Part shown: one piece after another, positions 1-5,449 of the stretch
Numbering within the stretch: the first letter of the stretch is position 1
How the letters are laid out: each line of letters starts with the position of its first letter
Assembly (NCBI GenBank): GCA_025934475.1
Contig: JAICXZ010000270.1
Span: 1 to 5,449 of the forward strand
Origin: Mucilaginibacter sp.
Lineage (GTDB): Bacteria; Bacteroidota; Bacteroidia; Sphingobacteriales; Sphingobacteriaceae
DNA: 5,449 bases
Direction of reading: 5' to 3'
Made by a program: the position numbers and the translations under genes
The notes under the pieces: generated by a model
What the model was told of the DNA's origin: nothing
Databases searched by the model: none
The model's input: the letters and a program-made list of their open reading frames with translations, nothing else

Positions 1-101
1 ATCGCAAAAACAAGTGTAAATCACTAATAATTTCTAAATAAAACGCTTAATACTATGGAATTAGTGGGACTTTAATGGTATTTAACATCAGCAGCCACTC
101 C
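1..101. other. AT-rich non-coding stretch downstream of the operon
   Basis: No coding region or RNA gene is recognisable here. It follows the stop codon of the GNAT gene and so should contain the 3' end of the operon transcript. A 7-bp inverted repeat, CACTAAT at 22-28 and ATTAGTG at 60-66, is visible. Its 31-base spacer and lack of a GC-rich stem make it a poor intrinsic terminator. The neighbouring gene to the left lies outside the window. Confidence 0.5.
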
Positions 102-548
102 CTATTTTAAAACGACGGCAATATTCTCCCAGTACATCCAGTGGGCATTCAAGTTTTCGGCGCCGTTGGCTGCATAAAACTTTCGGGCTGCATCATTTCC
201 GGGATCGACGCATACCTTCCGGGCATTTTGCCCGGCGAACCATTTCGCCAGTATTTTCACCAGTTCGCTGGCTATACCCCTTCTGCGCCATTCAGTATCG
301 ACATCAATCCACTCCAATTCGCCCTCACAATCCAGGCGGGTAGTGAGGTGCCCGGCGATGAGTCCCACAATCTTTTCATCATCCACAGCTACATATAGCA
401 CCCTCAACGGCAACGCTTTTTGCGGGTTGTTGGTACCGTTCATGTAAGCAGTAATGCGCGGAATCCAATAGTCTATCTCGCCCCAGCCCAATGAGCGTAA
501 CCGGGCCATAGCTGGTATGTCATCAACGGATGCGAGCCTGAAAAACAT
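102..548 (-). CDS. GNAT-family N-acetyltransferase, substrate unknown
   Basis: This is a 148-residue single-domain GNAT protein, the usual size for the family, which transfers an acetyl group from acetyl-CoA to an amine. The acetyl-CoA binding motif A is clear: a beta strand WIDVDTEW (about 80-87) leads into R88-R89-R90-G91-I92-A93, matching the Q/RxxGxG/A pyrophosphate loop, followed by the helix ASELVKIL. Motif B follows as DPGNDAARKFYAANGAE (about 115-131), with the N-x-AA-x-x-FY pattern typical of the C-terminal half. No signal peptide or membrane segment is seen, so it should be cytoplasmic. It is the last gene of the minus-strand operon, and its ATG lies 2 nt after the TGA of the NIF3-like gene, suggesting translational coupling. 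The substrate cannot be read from the sequence. The context makes an amino sugar conceivable, but many GNATs are simply co-transcribed. Fold confidence is high and specificity confidence is low. Confidence 0.9.
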   Translation of the reverse strand: MFFRLASVDDIPAMARLRSLGWGEIDYWIPRITAYMNGTNNPQKALPLRVLYVAVDDEKIVGLIAGHLTTRLDCEGELEWIDVDTEWRRRGIASELVKILAKWFAGQNARKVCVDPGNDAARKFYAANGAENLNAHWMYWENIAVVLK

Positions 549-550
549 CT

Positions 551-1480
551 TCAGGCAAAAGATAACGAATTCCCCGGCGATATATGATGAACCTTTATAC
601 CCGGAACATTCTTATTTAACCATTCCATCATAAATTCCGAACCCGGTTCCTCGCTGGCGATGTGTCCAAGTACTATAAGGGAAATATTGTCACCTTTGGC
701 CCTTGCGTCCCGCACATATTCGGCTGTTTCCCATTCCGAAATTTCTCCGCAGAATATCGCATTGGGTTTATATTTCATAATCGCCTCAATCTGGCGCCGG
801 CCACCTGCCGCTCCGGGAAGTAATAAAATGCGACGACAGGTTTCGTTCAAATCGCCAACGTAGCGAAGCTCGTTAATATTCAATTTTCGTTTGGCATGAT
901 AGGCCAGATCCCGCAATGTTGTGCTCTGCATTGTCAGAAGATTAGGAACATCCTTGTCCGCCATATCTGTCCATTCCAATTGCTTTAGCAGGCCCATGGT
1001 GACACCATCCGGCTTCAAGCTGTGTATATAATCGTGATTTCGCCAAACGGCAATATTGTGCTGTTTAAGCAGATTCATTTTATATTGGTAAACATCGTCA
1101 TCCTTAAGCCATTCGGTATCGTCGGTGTGATTGTAAAAGGTGGGCTCATGCGCTATAATAAAATTGGCGCCAAGGGTAATCGCCTTCCTGATGATATCGA
1201 TCGTAGCAAACATCGTTGTAACGATCCCAGTAACCACAGTATCCGAACTACCAGCCTTGAGCGTGTCGACCGTATTAGGAAATGGTGCGCCGGGAATTTG
1301 CTTGATAAACATATCCATGATCTGCTTCACAGTATAGGATTCGGCAGGTTTTACAAAGCTTGCGGCATTGCTCATGAGCGGTTCCGCGAGCAGCATCCCT
1401 GCTCCTGCGACAACAGCGGTATTATAAATAAATTTCCTGCGGCTAAGGCCGTCATTAGTTGGATTGGTTTCGGATGACAT
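551..1480 (-). CDS. NIF3-family (YbgI/DUF34-like) dinuclear-metal protein with Tat signal
   Basis: This 309-residue protein starts with a probable twin-arginine signal: SRRKFI at residues 13-18, a moderately hydrophobic stretch to about 36, and a possible cleavage site near SNA-A (37-40). The mature part resembles NIF3/YbgI. The segment GANFIIAHEPTFYNH holds H111-E112-P113 where the family usually has HHP, so the second histidine is replaced by glutamate. Other likely metal ligands are D150 in NHDYIH, and H273 and E277 in the C-terminal GHIASEE block, which matches the family HxxxE. NIF3 proteins form hexameric toroids with two metal ions per subunit, and their biochemical role is poorly settled. 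Reported or proposed activities include GTP cyclohydrolase-like and general hydrolase functions. Tat export would fit a protein folded around its metals before secretion. The gene begins 18 nt after the nagB-like stop and ends 2 nt before the GNAT start. Family assignment is strong; function here is unknown. Confidence 0.85.
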   Translation of the reverse strand: MSSETNPTNDGLSRRKFIYNTAVVAGAGMLLAEPLMSNAASFVKPAESYTVKQIMDMFIKQIPGAPFPNTVDTLKAGSSDTVVTGIVTTMFATIDIIRKAITLGANFIIAHEPTFYNHTDDTEWLKDDDVYQYKMNLLKQHNIAVWRNHDYIHSLKPDGVTMGLLKQLEWTDMADKDVPNLLTMQSTTLRDLAYHAKRKLNINELRYVGDLNETCRRILLLPGAAGGRRQIEAIMKYKPNAIFCGEISEWETAEYVRDARAKGDNISLIVLGHIASEEPGSEFMMEWLNKNVPGIKVHHISPGNSLSFA

Positions 1481-1498
1481 ATTTGGAATGGTTTAAAA

Positions 1499-2272
1499 TC
1501 AAATGTAATGTTTTAGCAATGAACTGCTATCGCGATCAAGGAATAACAGGGACCCTGCATGTTTTCGCAGGACTGATGCGGGGCATTGCTCATTGATAGC
1601 GCCATTTAAGGTTTTTTCCACAGCATTCGCCTTATTTTTTCCCGGAACCATACAATAGATGAATTTACCAGCCATCAACGCCGGTATCGTTAACGTTATT
1701 GCATCGGTGGGCACGTCCTTCAATGTCGCAAAACAACCGTCGTTAACTTGCTGTTGGCGACATTCCTGGTCGAGGTCGACAATCTTGACAGCGGCCGGAT
1801 CATTAAAATCGGCCACATGCGGATCGTTAAAAGCAATGTGTCCATTTTCGCCGATGCCCATGCAAACAATAGCGGGCGGCAACTTCCGCAGCAGATCAGC
1901 ATATCTGTGGCACTCGGCTTTCGGATCAGTTGCGTTGCCATTGATATAGTTAACCGAATTAAAGGGTAGTTTACTAAATAGTCTATCCCTTAAAAACACG
2001 CCAAAGCCTTGCGGTGCATTTTCGGGCAAGCCGATATACTCATCCATATGAAAAGCGTTGACCCGCTGCCATGGAATGTCTTTTCGCTCAATCAATGCCT
2101 GCAAAAATTCACTTTGTGAGGGCGCTGCGGCAAAGATGATATCGACAAATTCCTGCTGCGTCAACAATTCATTAATCTTATCGCAAGCCAAAACAGCTGC
2201 TTCGTCACCCATGGTCTGGCGGCTCTCATAAACTTTTATATCGAGACTATCTACTTTAAACTGCGTGACCAT
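1499..2272 (-). CDS. nagB: Glucosamine-6-phosphate deaminase/isomerase family protein (NagB-like)
   Basis: This 257-residue cytoplasmic protein should convert glucosamine-6-phosphate (or possibly galactosamine-6-phosphate) to a ketose-6-phosphate and ammonia. Family motifs are present: FHMDEYIGLP, where D77 corresponds to the catalytic base D72 of E. coli NagB, and GIGENGHIAFNDP at 139-151, where H145 matches the ring-opening H143. Two positions differ from E. coli: N143 replaces D141 (Asn is also found in other bacterial NagBs), and D150 replaces E148. The phosphate loop is AAAPSQSEF (48-56) rather than the glycine-rich GLPTGGTP. These features suggest a subfamily separate from the allosteric E. 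coli enzyme. The ATG at 2272 lies inside the end of nagA (17-nt overlap). The next Met (residue 21) would delete the first strand, so the upstream start is preferred. The preceding nagA gene strongly supports amino-sugar catabolism. The exact sugar remains an inference. Confidence 0.88.
   Translation of the reverse strand: MVTQFKVDSLDIKVYESRQTMGDEAAVLACDKINELLTQQEFVDIIFAAAPSQSEFLQALIERKDIPWQRVNAFHMDEYIGLPENAPQGFGVFLRDRLFSKLPFNSVNYINGNATDPKAECHRYADLLRKLPPAIVCMGIGENGHIAFNDPHVADFNDPAAVKIVDLDQECRQQQVNDGCFATLKDVPTDAITLTIPALMAGKFIYCMVPGKNKANAVEKTLNGAINEQCPASVLRKHAGSLLFLDRDSSSLLKHYI
2256..2272 (-). other. 17-nt nagA/nagB coding overlap
   Basis: The nagB-like ATG (2272-2270) lies upstream of the nagA TAA (2258-2256), in a different frame. 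No strong Shine-Dalgarno is seen before the nagB start; an AGGTAA occurs about 18 nt upstream, too far to be convincing. Ribosomes finishing nagA could reinitiate at nagB, which would keep the two consecutive enzymes in proportion. Confidence 0.85.
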
Positions 2273-3449
2273 CTTTAGTATAAATTACCTTACCTCCAAT
2301 CATCGTCATTGACACATGAATATCCTTATCAAAAATCACGATATCTGCATCTTTTCCACTCGTCAGCGATCCTTTCCTATCATCGATCTTCATTATCCTG
2401 GCGGGCGTCTCAGATGCCATGCGGACTGCTTCAAGCAAGGGCACATCGGCCAGTTGAATCATAGTACGAACGAGGCGGTCGAACGTCGCAACGCTCCCGG
2501 CAAAAGCAGTTCGATCCGGCATTTTGGCAACGTCGTCTTCGACAATCACTTTTGTCCCATTTTTAAGTCCACCCAGCATGCTTTCGCCCGATGGCATTCC
2601 TGCTGCGCGCATCGCATCGGTGATTAATGCAATGTGCTTAGGGCCTTTGATCTTATAAATGAGCTTTAACAATGGAGCCGGCAAATGGACACCATCGGCA
2701 ATTATCTCCACATCCATTTCATCTATCAGATAAACGCTCTCTACAACACCTGCATACCTGAACGCATTCCGTCTCATAACGCCCGACATGGCCGAATAAA
2801 AATGGGTCGCCAGCGTATATCCGTTATTAAAAGCTTCTGAAACCTCCTCATAAATCGCATCGGTGTGTGCAATGGCCGGCAAAACATCATTTTTAATCAT
2901 ATAACGGCCAAATTCTATCGCTCCCGGTAATTCCGGCGCTGCACTCCAGCGTTTAATAAATTTTGATTTATTCAAAACCTCCCGGTATTCATCCGCATCG
3001 GGATTTCGAATAAAGCGAGGATCCTGCGCGCCACGCTGCGTCATGGCGAAATAGGGCCCTTCGAGATGAATGCCCATAAATTGGGCGCCGGAATCGTTCA
3101 ATTTATCGGCTTCTTCATAAACCCTTAATGTTTCGAGCAGATCGGGCTTTTCGCAGGTCAGCGTGGTCGGGAACATTGCAGTTATGCCATGCTGCGCATG
3201 CATTTTTGCAATTTCAAGGAAGCCATCTACCGAATTGTCCATAAAATCATGCCCGCCTCCGCCATGTACATGGATGTCGATAAATCCCGGGCTTACATAT
3301 TTGCCGCGGGCATCTATTACCCGGGCATCAGATGTTTCAATCTCTCCTTCGGCAATTGCCAGTATCTTTCCGTTTTCAACCAAAATACATCCACCACCGA
3401 TAACCCGATTTGGGGTAATTACCTGTCCGTTAATGATCTTTAATCGCAT
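2256..3449 (-). CDS. nagA: N-acetylglucosamine-6-phosphate deacetylase
   Basis: NagA hydrolyses N-acetylglucosamine-6-phosphate to glucosamine-6-phosphate and acetate in the cytoplasm. The 397-residue length is normal for this amidohydrolase-superfamily enzyme. The order of motifs is complete: the N-terminal beta-sandwich strand and PGFIDIHVHGGGG with H60 and H62, HLEGPY with E130, SAAPE (169-173), AHTDA with H195, THFYSAMS with H216, ADGVH with H255 in the substrate pocket, LITDAM with the catalytic D278, and FAGS (316-319) with a C-terminal strand region ending in a family-typical GKDADIVIFD. The HxH pair points to the type able to hold two metals, unlike E. coli NagA, where those positions are Gln and Asn. 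The start ATG follows the GH20 stop by 2 nt, and the 3' end overlaps the nagB-like gene by 17 nt. No leader or membrane segment is seen. A GalNAc-6-phosphate deacetylase (AgaA-type) is the main alternative. Confidence 0.95.
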   Translation of the reverse strand: MRLKIINGQVITPNRVIGGGCILVENGKILAIAEGEIETSDARVIDARGKYVSPGFIDIHVHGGGGHDFMDNSVDGFLEIAKMHAQHGITAMFPTTLTCEKPDLLETLRVYEEADKLNDSGAQFMGIHLEGPYFAMTQRGAQDPRFIRNPDADEYREVLNKSKFIKRWSAAPELPGAIEFGRYMIKNDVLPAIAHTDAIYEEVSEAFNNGYTLATHFYSAMSGVMRRNAFRYAGVVESVYLIDEMDVEIIADGVHLPAPLLKLIYKIKGPKHIALITDAMRAAGMPSGESMLGGLKNGTKVIVEDDVAKMPDRTAFAGSVATFDRLVRTMIQLADVPLLEAVRMASETPARIMKIDDRKGSLTSGKDADIVIFDKDIHVSMTMIGGKVIYTKDGHAV

Positions 3450-3451
3450 AT

Positions 3452-4987
3452 CTATTTTTGACGGGAAAGCCTGTCATACAACAATTTAGTTTTTTCATCG
3501 CGTAGCTTATTTTCATCTGTCAGCTCGCCGGGATAGAGATAACCAGCATTAAATAAGTTAAAAGTAGTGTCCACAGTTTCTTCGGATGCCATTAATTCTT
3601 TGAGCAGTGTTATTACACCAGGAAGATCATGCGGATCAAAATCCGGAGAGTTCAATTTCGCTTCAACCGTTTCATAAGTAAGGTAATCTCCTCTAATCAC
3701 TTGCATCAACCCATAATGAGCAAACTCCTTCTCATTTTTAGTTGGCTTTAAAGAGGTAAGCTCCCTGAGAGCAATTTTGGCACTATCAGCTAATTGCTCA
3801 ACAGAGATTGGATGGGGAGACCGTACTTTTCCCTGCACAACCTGGTAAGGGGCCAATTTCAAAGCGTGCCAAAACTTTACAGCCTGCTCTCGGTCGAGGC
3901 CATATTGCTTTTCAGCGTAGTTGGTTACGAACCCGTCAACATTCAGTGGCTTATCGATCCTTAGACTTTCGGCATAAGCCGCAAGCAGTATGTTGAAGCC
4001 GCTGATTGGGTAAACGTGCCTGATGGCATACAGATCGGTAATATTTTCCTCCGTTTCAAATACAGGCGAGTACTGCCCCGAGGTGGACCATGAGGTCATT
4101 ATCATACCCTTATAGCCCAATTGGCGACAGATGGGAACAAAATCGCGTATATTCTTGAAATGCTTCTCCCACATGGTGAGAAAGTAATTATCCGGATATG
4201 AGCGTATGGACGGCGCGCCCCATATCTCCAGGCCGCTTTCGACCAGCTTCTTGTGCTCGCCAAAGTTGTTCATATCCCAGCCGTAGTTCCAGTCGACCAG
4301 GATAGTTTCTTTCGGCAGTAATTTGATCGCTTCGGGATATTTCAATGCAATATCGGCCCACATTACCGGGCGCTTACCCATTTTAATCACGATATTACAT
4401 AGCATCCGGATATAATCGATATAAAGCCGTGATTTGCCTACCTCCGCTACTTTTTTGCGGCAGCGATCATCATGACCCAGCAAGTAAGTCTCATCGCCGC
4501 CGATATGAATATATTTTGAAGTGTGTGTCGAAGCGAGCTCCTTATACAGATCGCTGAAAAGCAGGCTGTCTTGCGTAGTTTGCAACGGGCATACCTGTGA
4601 GTAGTCCTTTTGATCCTCGCGCAGTTCCTGATATTTCTCGTTTCTCAAAATATATTCTACGTGTCCAAAGCTTTGTTGAAGGGGAATAACGTCGATTCCT
4701 AAACCGTTGCAGTATTTGATAAAATCTACGATCTCTGCTTTCGTGTATGCATATCGATTTGGAATAAGGGGATGCTTTTCGAAGGGATAGGTTCCCTCCC
4801 ACTCCATGATCAAAGTATTCATGCCTTCATCGCTCAGCTTTTTGGCAAATGCCTTTAAAGCAGGCATGGGCATTACCTGGATGCGGAGATCAAGATGGAA
4901 ACCCTTAACAGCAAAATCGCGTGTTTGGCCAAAACTATTTTGAGAACCAAACAAATAAAGGAGAAGAAGCAAAAGGCATTTTTTCAT
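3452..4987 (-). CDS. Exported GH20 beta-N-acetylhexosaminidase, HexD-like
   Basis: This 511-residue protein has a Sec signal peptide (charged MKK, a leucine-rich core at 5-13, likely cleavage after SFG at 20), so it should act in the periplasm or outside. Cys4 precedes the hydrophobic core and is not a lipobox. The mature protein begins directly with the catalytic barrel: KGFHLDLR (28-35), EGMNTLIMEWE (54-64), VIPLQQSFGHVEYILR (100-115), and HIGGDETYLLG (161-171) with the D165-E166 pair that performs substrate-assisted hydrolysis in GH20. Tryptophans of the pocket are likely W210 (VMWAD), W233 and W300 (TSW). The pattern resembles animal hexosaminidase D more than classical bacterial GH20 enzymes, and the usual N-terminal GH20b domain is absent. 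Residues from about 345 to 511 are largely helical in character and I cannot assign them. It is the first gene of the operon, upstream of nagA. It should release terminal GlcNAc or GalNAc. Glycan target is unknown. Confidence 0.87.
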   Translation of the reverse strand: MKKCLLLLLLYLFGSQNSFGQTRDFAVKGFHLDLRIQVMPMPALKAFAKKLSDEGMNTLIMEWEGTYPFEKHPLIPNRYAYTKAEIVDFIKYCNGLGIDVIPLQQSFGHVEYILRNEKYQELREDQKDYSQVCPLQTTQDSLLFSDLYKELASTHTSKYIHIGGDETYLLGHDDRCRKKVAEVGKSRLYIDYIRMLCNIVIKMGKRPVMWADIALKYPEAIKLLPKETILVDWNYGWDMNNFGEHKKLVESGLEIWGAPSIRSYPDNYFLTMWEKHFKNIRDFVPICRQLGYKGMIMTSWSTSGQYSPVFETEENITDLYAIRHVYPISGFNILLAAYAESLRIDKPLNVDGFVTNYAEKQYGLDREQAVKFWHALKLAPYQVVQGKVRSPHPISVEQLADSAKIALRELTSLKPTKNEKEFAHYGLMQVIRGDYLTYETVEAKLNSPDFDPHDLPGVITLLKELMASEETVDTTFNLFNAGYLYPGELTDENKLRDEKTKLLYDRLSRQK

Positions 4988-5019
4988 ATAGGTTTACCGG
5001 AAGGGAGGCGGTCAGATGG

Positions 5020-5027
5020 TAAAATTA
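5020..5027 (-). promoter_or_regulatory. Weak candidate -7 element for the amino-sugar operon
   Basis: Read on the minus strand this is TAATTTTA, which fits the Bacteroidota -7 consensus TAnnTTTG at all but the last base. No TTTG lies 19-21 bp upstream, so only half of the expected promoter is seen. It would place transcription start roughly 20-30 nt before the hexosaminidase ATG. Several AT-rich alternatives exist in the region. Confidence 0.25.
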
Positions 5028-5050
5028 AAAGATTACATTAAAGCGCCTTA

Positions 5051-5079
5051 GTTTTAGCGATAAATATTTGCGACTAAAC
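5051..5079. promoter_or_regulatory. Imperfect dyad in the divergent intergenic region, possible operator
   Basis: The left arm GTTTTAGCGATAAA and the right arm TTTGCGACTAAAC are approximately reverse complements if single-base gaps are allowed (GTTT-AG, CG and AAA blocks match). The dyad overlaps the upstream TTTG of the candidate rightward promoter, where a repressor could act. The symmetry is modest (14 of 22 bases over the ungapped core), and no regulator gene is in the window. Confidence 0.25.
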
Positions 5080-5099
5080 TGCCGCACGATTTAACTTTA
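5067..5099 (+). promoter_or_regulatory. Candidate Bacteroidota-type promoter for the pterin dehydratase gene
   Basis: TTTG at 5067-5070 is followed, after 21 bp, by TAACTTTA at 5092-5099. This agrees with the primary sigma consensus of Bacteroidota (TTTG, 19-21 bp, TAnnTTTG) at 11 of 12 positions, the last G being A. Transcription would start near 5105, giving a leader of about 55 nt before the ATG at 5160. Confidence 0.5.
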
Positions 5100-5159
5100 C
5101 CCAAAACTACGCTGCGTTAGGGCTGTTGTTTTTAAAACCATCTGTCAAAAAAATCCACT

Positions 5160-5444
5160 ATGAAAAAGCTAACCGAACAAGAGATCAATACACAATTGAG
5201 TGATTTAAAAGATTGGAAGTATAGCGATAATGCCATCGTAAAGAATTTCACTTTCCCGACATTTTTTGAGGCTTATGTGCTATTGACCAAAGCAGCATTC
5301 ATTGCCGAAAAGCTCAATCACCACCCTGATTGGTCGGGGGTATACAATAAGGTGACGCTAAAGCTTAGCACACACGATGCGGGCGGTGTGACACAAAATG
5401 ATCTTGATTTTGCCTCCGAAATAGAGAAGTCACTGGGTAAATAG
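5160..5444 (+). CDS. Pterin-4a-carbinolamine dehydratase (PCD/DCoH family)
   Basis: This complete 94-residue protein belongs to the PCD/DCoH family. The enzyme dehydrates 4a-hydroxytetrahydrobiopterin to quinonoid dihydropterin, recycling the cofactor of aromatic amino-acid hydroxylases such as phenylalanine hydroxylase. The diagnostic block is intact: EKLNHHPDWSGVYNKV (50-65) with H54 and H55, followed by LSTHDAGG (69-76) with the third conserved histidine H72 and then the TxxD of VTQND. Length is standard for a bacterial PCD, and no signal or membrane segment is seen, so it is cytoplasmic. The start is the first ATG, preceded by an A-rich stretch without a Shine-Dalgarno, as is common in Bacteroidota. 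It is transcribed divergently from the amino-sugar operon and is probably unrelated to it. No hydroxylase gene is visible; the gene next to it on the right lies beyond the window. The bacterial homologue linked to phenylalanine hydroxylase is called phhB. Confidence 0.95.
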   Translation: MKKLTEQEINTQLSDLKDWKYSDNAIVKNFTFPTFFEAYVLLTKAAFIAEKLNHHPDWSGVYNKVTLKLSTHDAGGVTQNDLDFASEIEKSLGK

Positions 5445-5449
5445 TACAT

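Larger units (their letters stand above)
102..4987 (-). other. Five-gene amino-sugar operon (inferred single transcript)
   Basis: The five minus-strand genes are separated by 2 nt, a 17-nt overlap, 18 nt and 2 nt, with no room for internal promoters or terminators between them. The order is exported hexosaminidase, deacetylase, deaminase, NIF3-like protein and acetyltransferase, so degradation steps are encoded in the order in which the substrate meets them. No sugar kinase, permease, SusC/SusD pair or regulator is present in the window. This is an inference from spacing and function; transcription has not been measured. Confidence 0.75.
5011..5146. repeat. Inverted pair of ACCATCTGnC motifs, one in each divergent leader
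   Basis: ACCATCTGAC is read on the minus strand at 5020-5011, and ACCATCTGTC on the plus strand at 5137-5146. Each copy follows a T/A-rich run and sits shortly before its gene's ATG: about 23 nt before the hexosaminidase start and 13 nt before the pterin dehydratase start. Nine of ten bases match. It could be a shared leader or operator element, but a match of this length can also occur by chance in 172 bp. Confidence 0.3.

Noticed and set aside
22..66. Possible terminator hairpin from CACTAAT / ATTAGTG
   Set aside because: The stem is only 7 bp and AT-rich with a 31-base loop, and no U-run follows directly in the operon's direction, so it is not called as a terminator.
141..398. An 85-codon open frame on the plus strand opposite the GNAT gene
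   Set aside because: It is antisense to conserved GNAT motifs A and B and has no recognisable features.
1022..1477. A 151-codon open frame on the plus strand, opposite the NIF3-like gene
   Set aside because: It is wholly antisense to a well-supported gene, its product shows no recognisable domain and its composition looks like translated antisense sequence.
3163..3489. Open frames on the plus strand opposite the start of nagA
   Set aside because: They are antisense to the conserved metal-binding region of nagA and are explained as shadows of that gene.
4542..4802. An 86-codon open frame on the minus strand inside the GH20 gene
   Set aside because: It lies in another frame within the catalytic barrel coding region, which has clear family motifs; the alternative product is rich in Arg and Ser and matches nothing.
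4976..4978. Cys4 of the hexosaminidase as a lipoprotein cysteine
   Set aside because: It lies before the hydrophobic core instead of after it, so it cannot be a lipobox cysteine; a normal signal peptidase I site fits better.
1..5449. CRISPR arrays, insertion sequences, tRNA or rRNA genes
   Set aside because: No regularly spaced repeats, transposase-like proteins, terminal repeats or RNA gene signatures were seen on either strand.

Overview
The window looks like an ordinary chromosomal stretch of a Bacteroidota bacterium, probably from the Sphingobacteriaceae (Pedobacter/Mucilaginibacter-like). I infer this from the protein sequences, the lack of clear Shine-Dalgarno sequences, the A/T-rich leaders and a candidate promoter of the Bacteroidota TTTG / TAnnTTTG type. 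The assignment rests on recognition, not on a database search. There is no sign of mobile DNA, CRISPR, rRNA or tRNA.

Positions 102-4987 hold five tightly packed genes on the minus strand, read from high to low coordinates. They are an exported GH20 hexosaminidase resembling HexD, N-acetylglucosamine-6-phosphate deacetylase (nagA), a glucosamine-6-phosphate deaminase-family protein (nagB-like), a NIF3-family protein with a Tat signal, and a GNAT acetyltransferase. The junctions are +2 nt, a 17-nt overlap, +18 nt and +2 nt, so one transcript is very likely. The first three genes form a logical path. The hexosaminidase releases N-acetylhexosamine outside the cytoplasm, the sugar is imported and phosphorylated by proteins not in this window, NagA removes the acetyl group, and the NagB-like protein deaminates and isomerises the product to fructose-6-phosphate. 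The roles of the NIF3-like and GNAT genes in this context are unknown.

Positions 4988-5159 are a 172-bp divergent intergenic region. It holds a plausible promoter for the rightward gene, an imperfect dyad, and a short motif (ACCATCTGnC) that lies in the leader of both divergent genes in the same orientation relative to each.

Positions 5160-5444 on the plus strand encode a complete pterin-4a-carbinolamine dehydratase. Positions 1-101 are AT-rich and non-coding as far as I can see.

I do not see a wholly new system. The points most worth a second look are the Tat-exported NIF3 protein inside an amino-sugar operon, the HexD-like exported GH20 with an unassigned C-terminal region, and the divergent active-site and phosphate-loop residues of the NagB-like protein.
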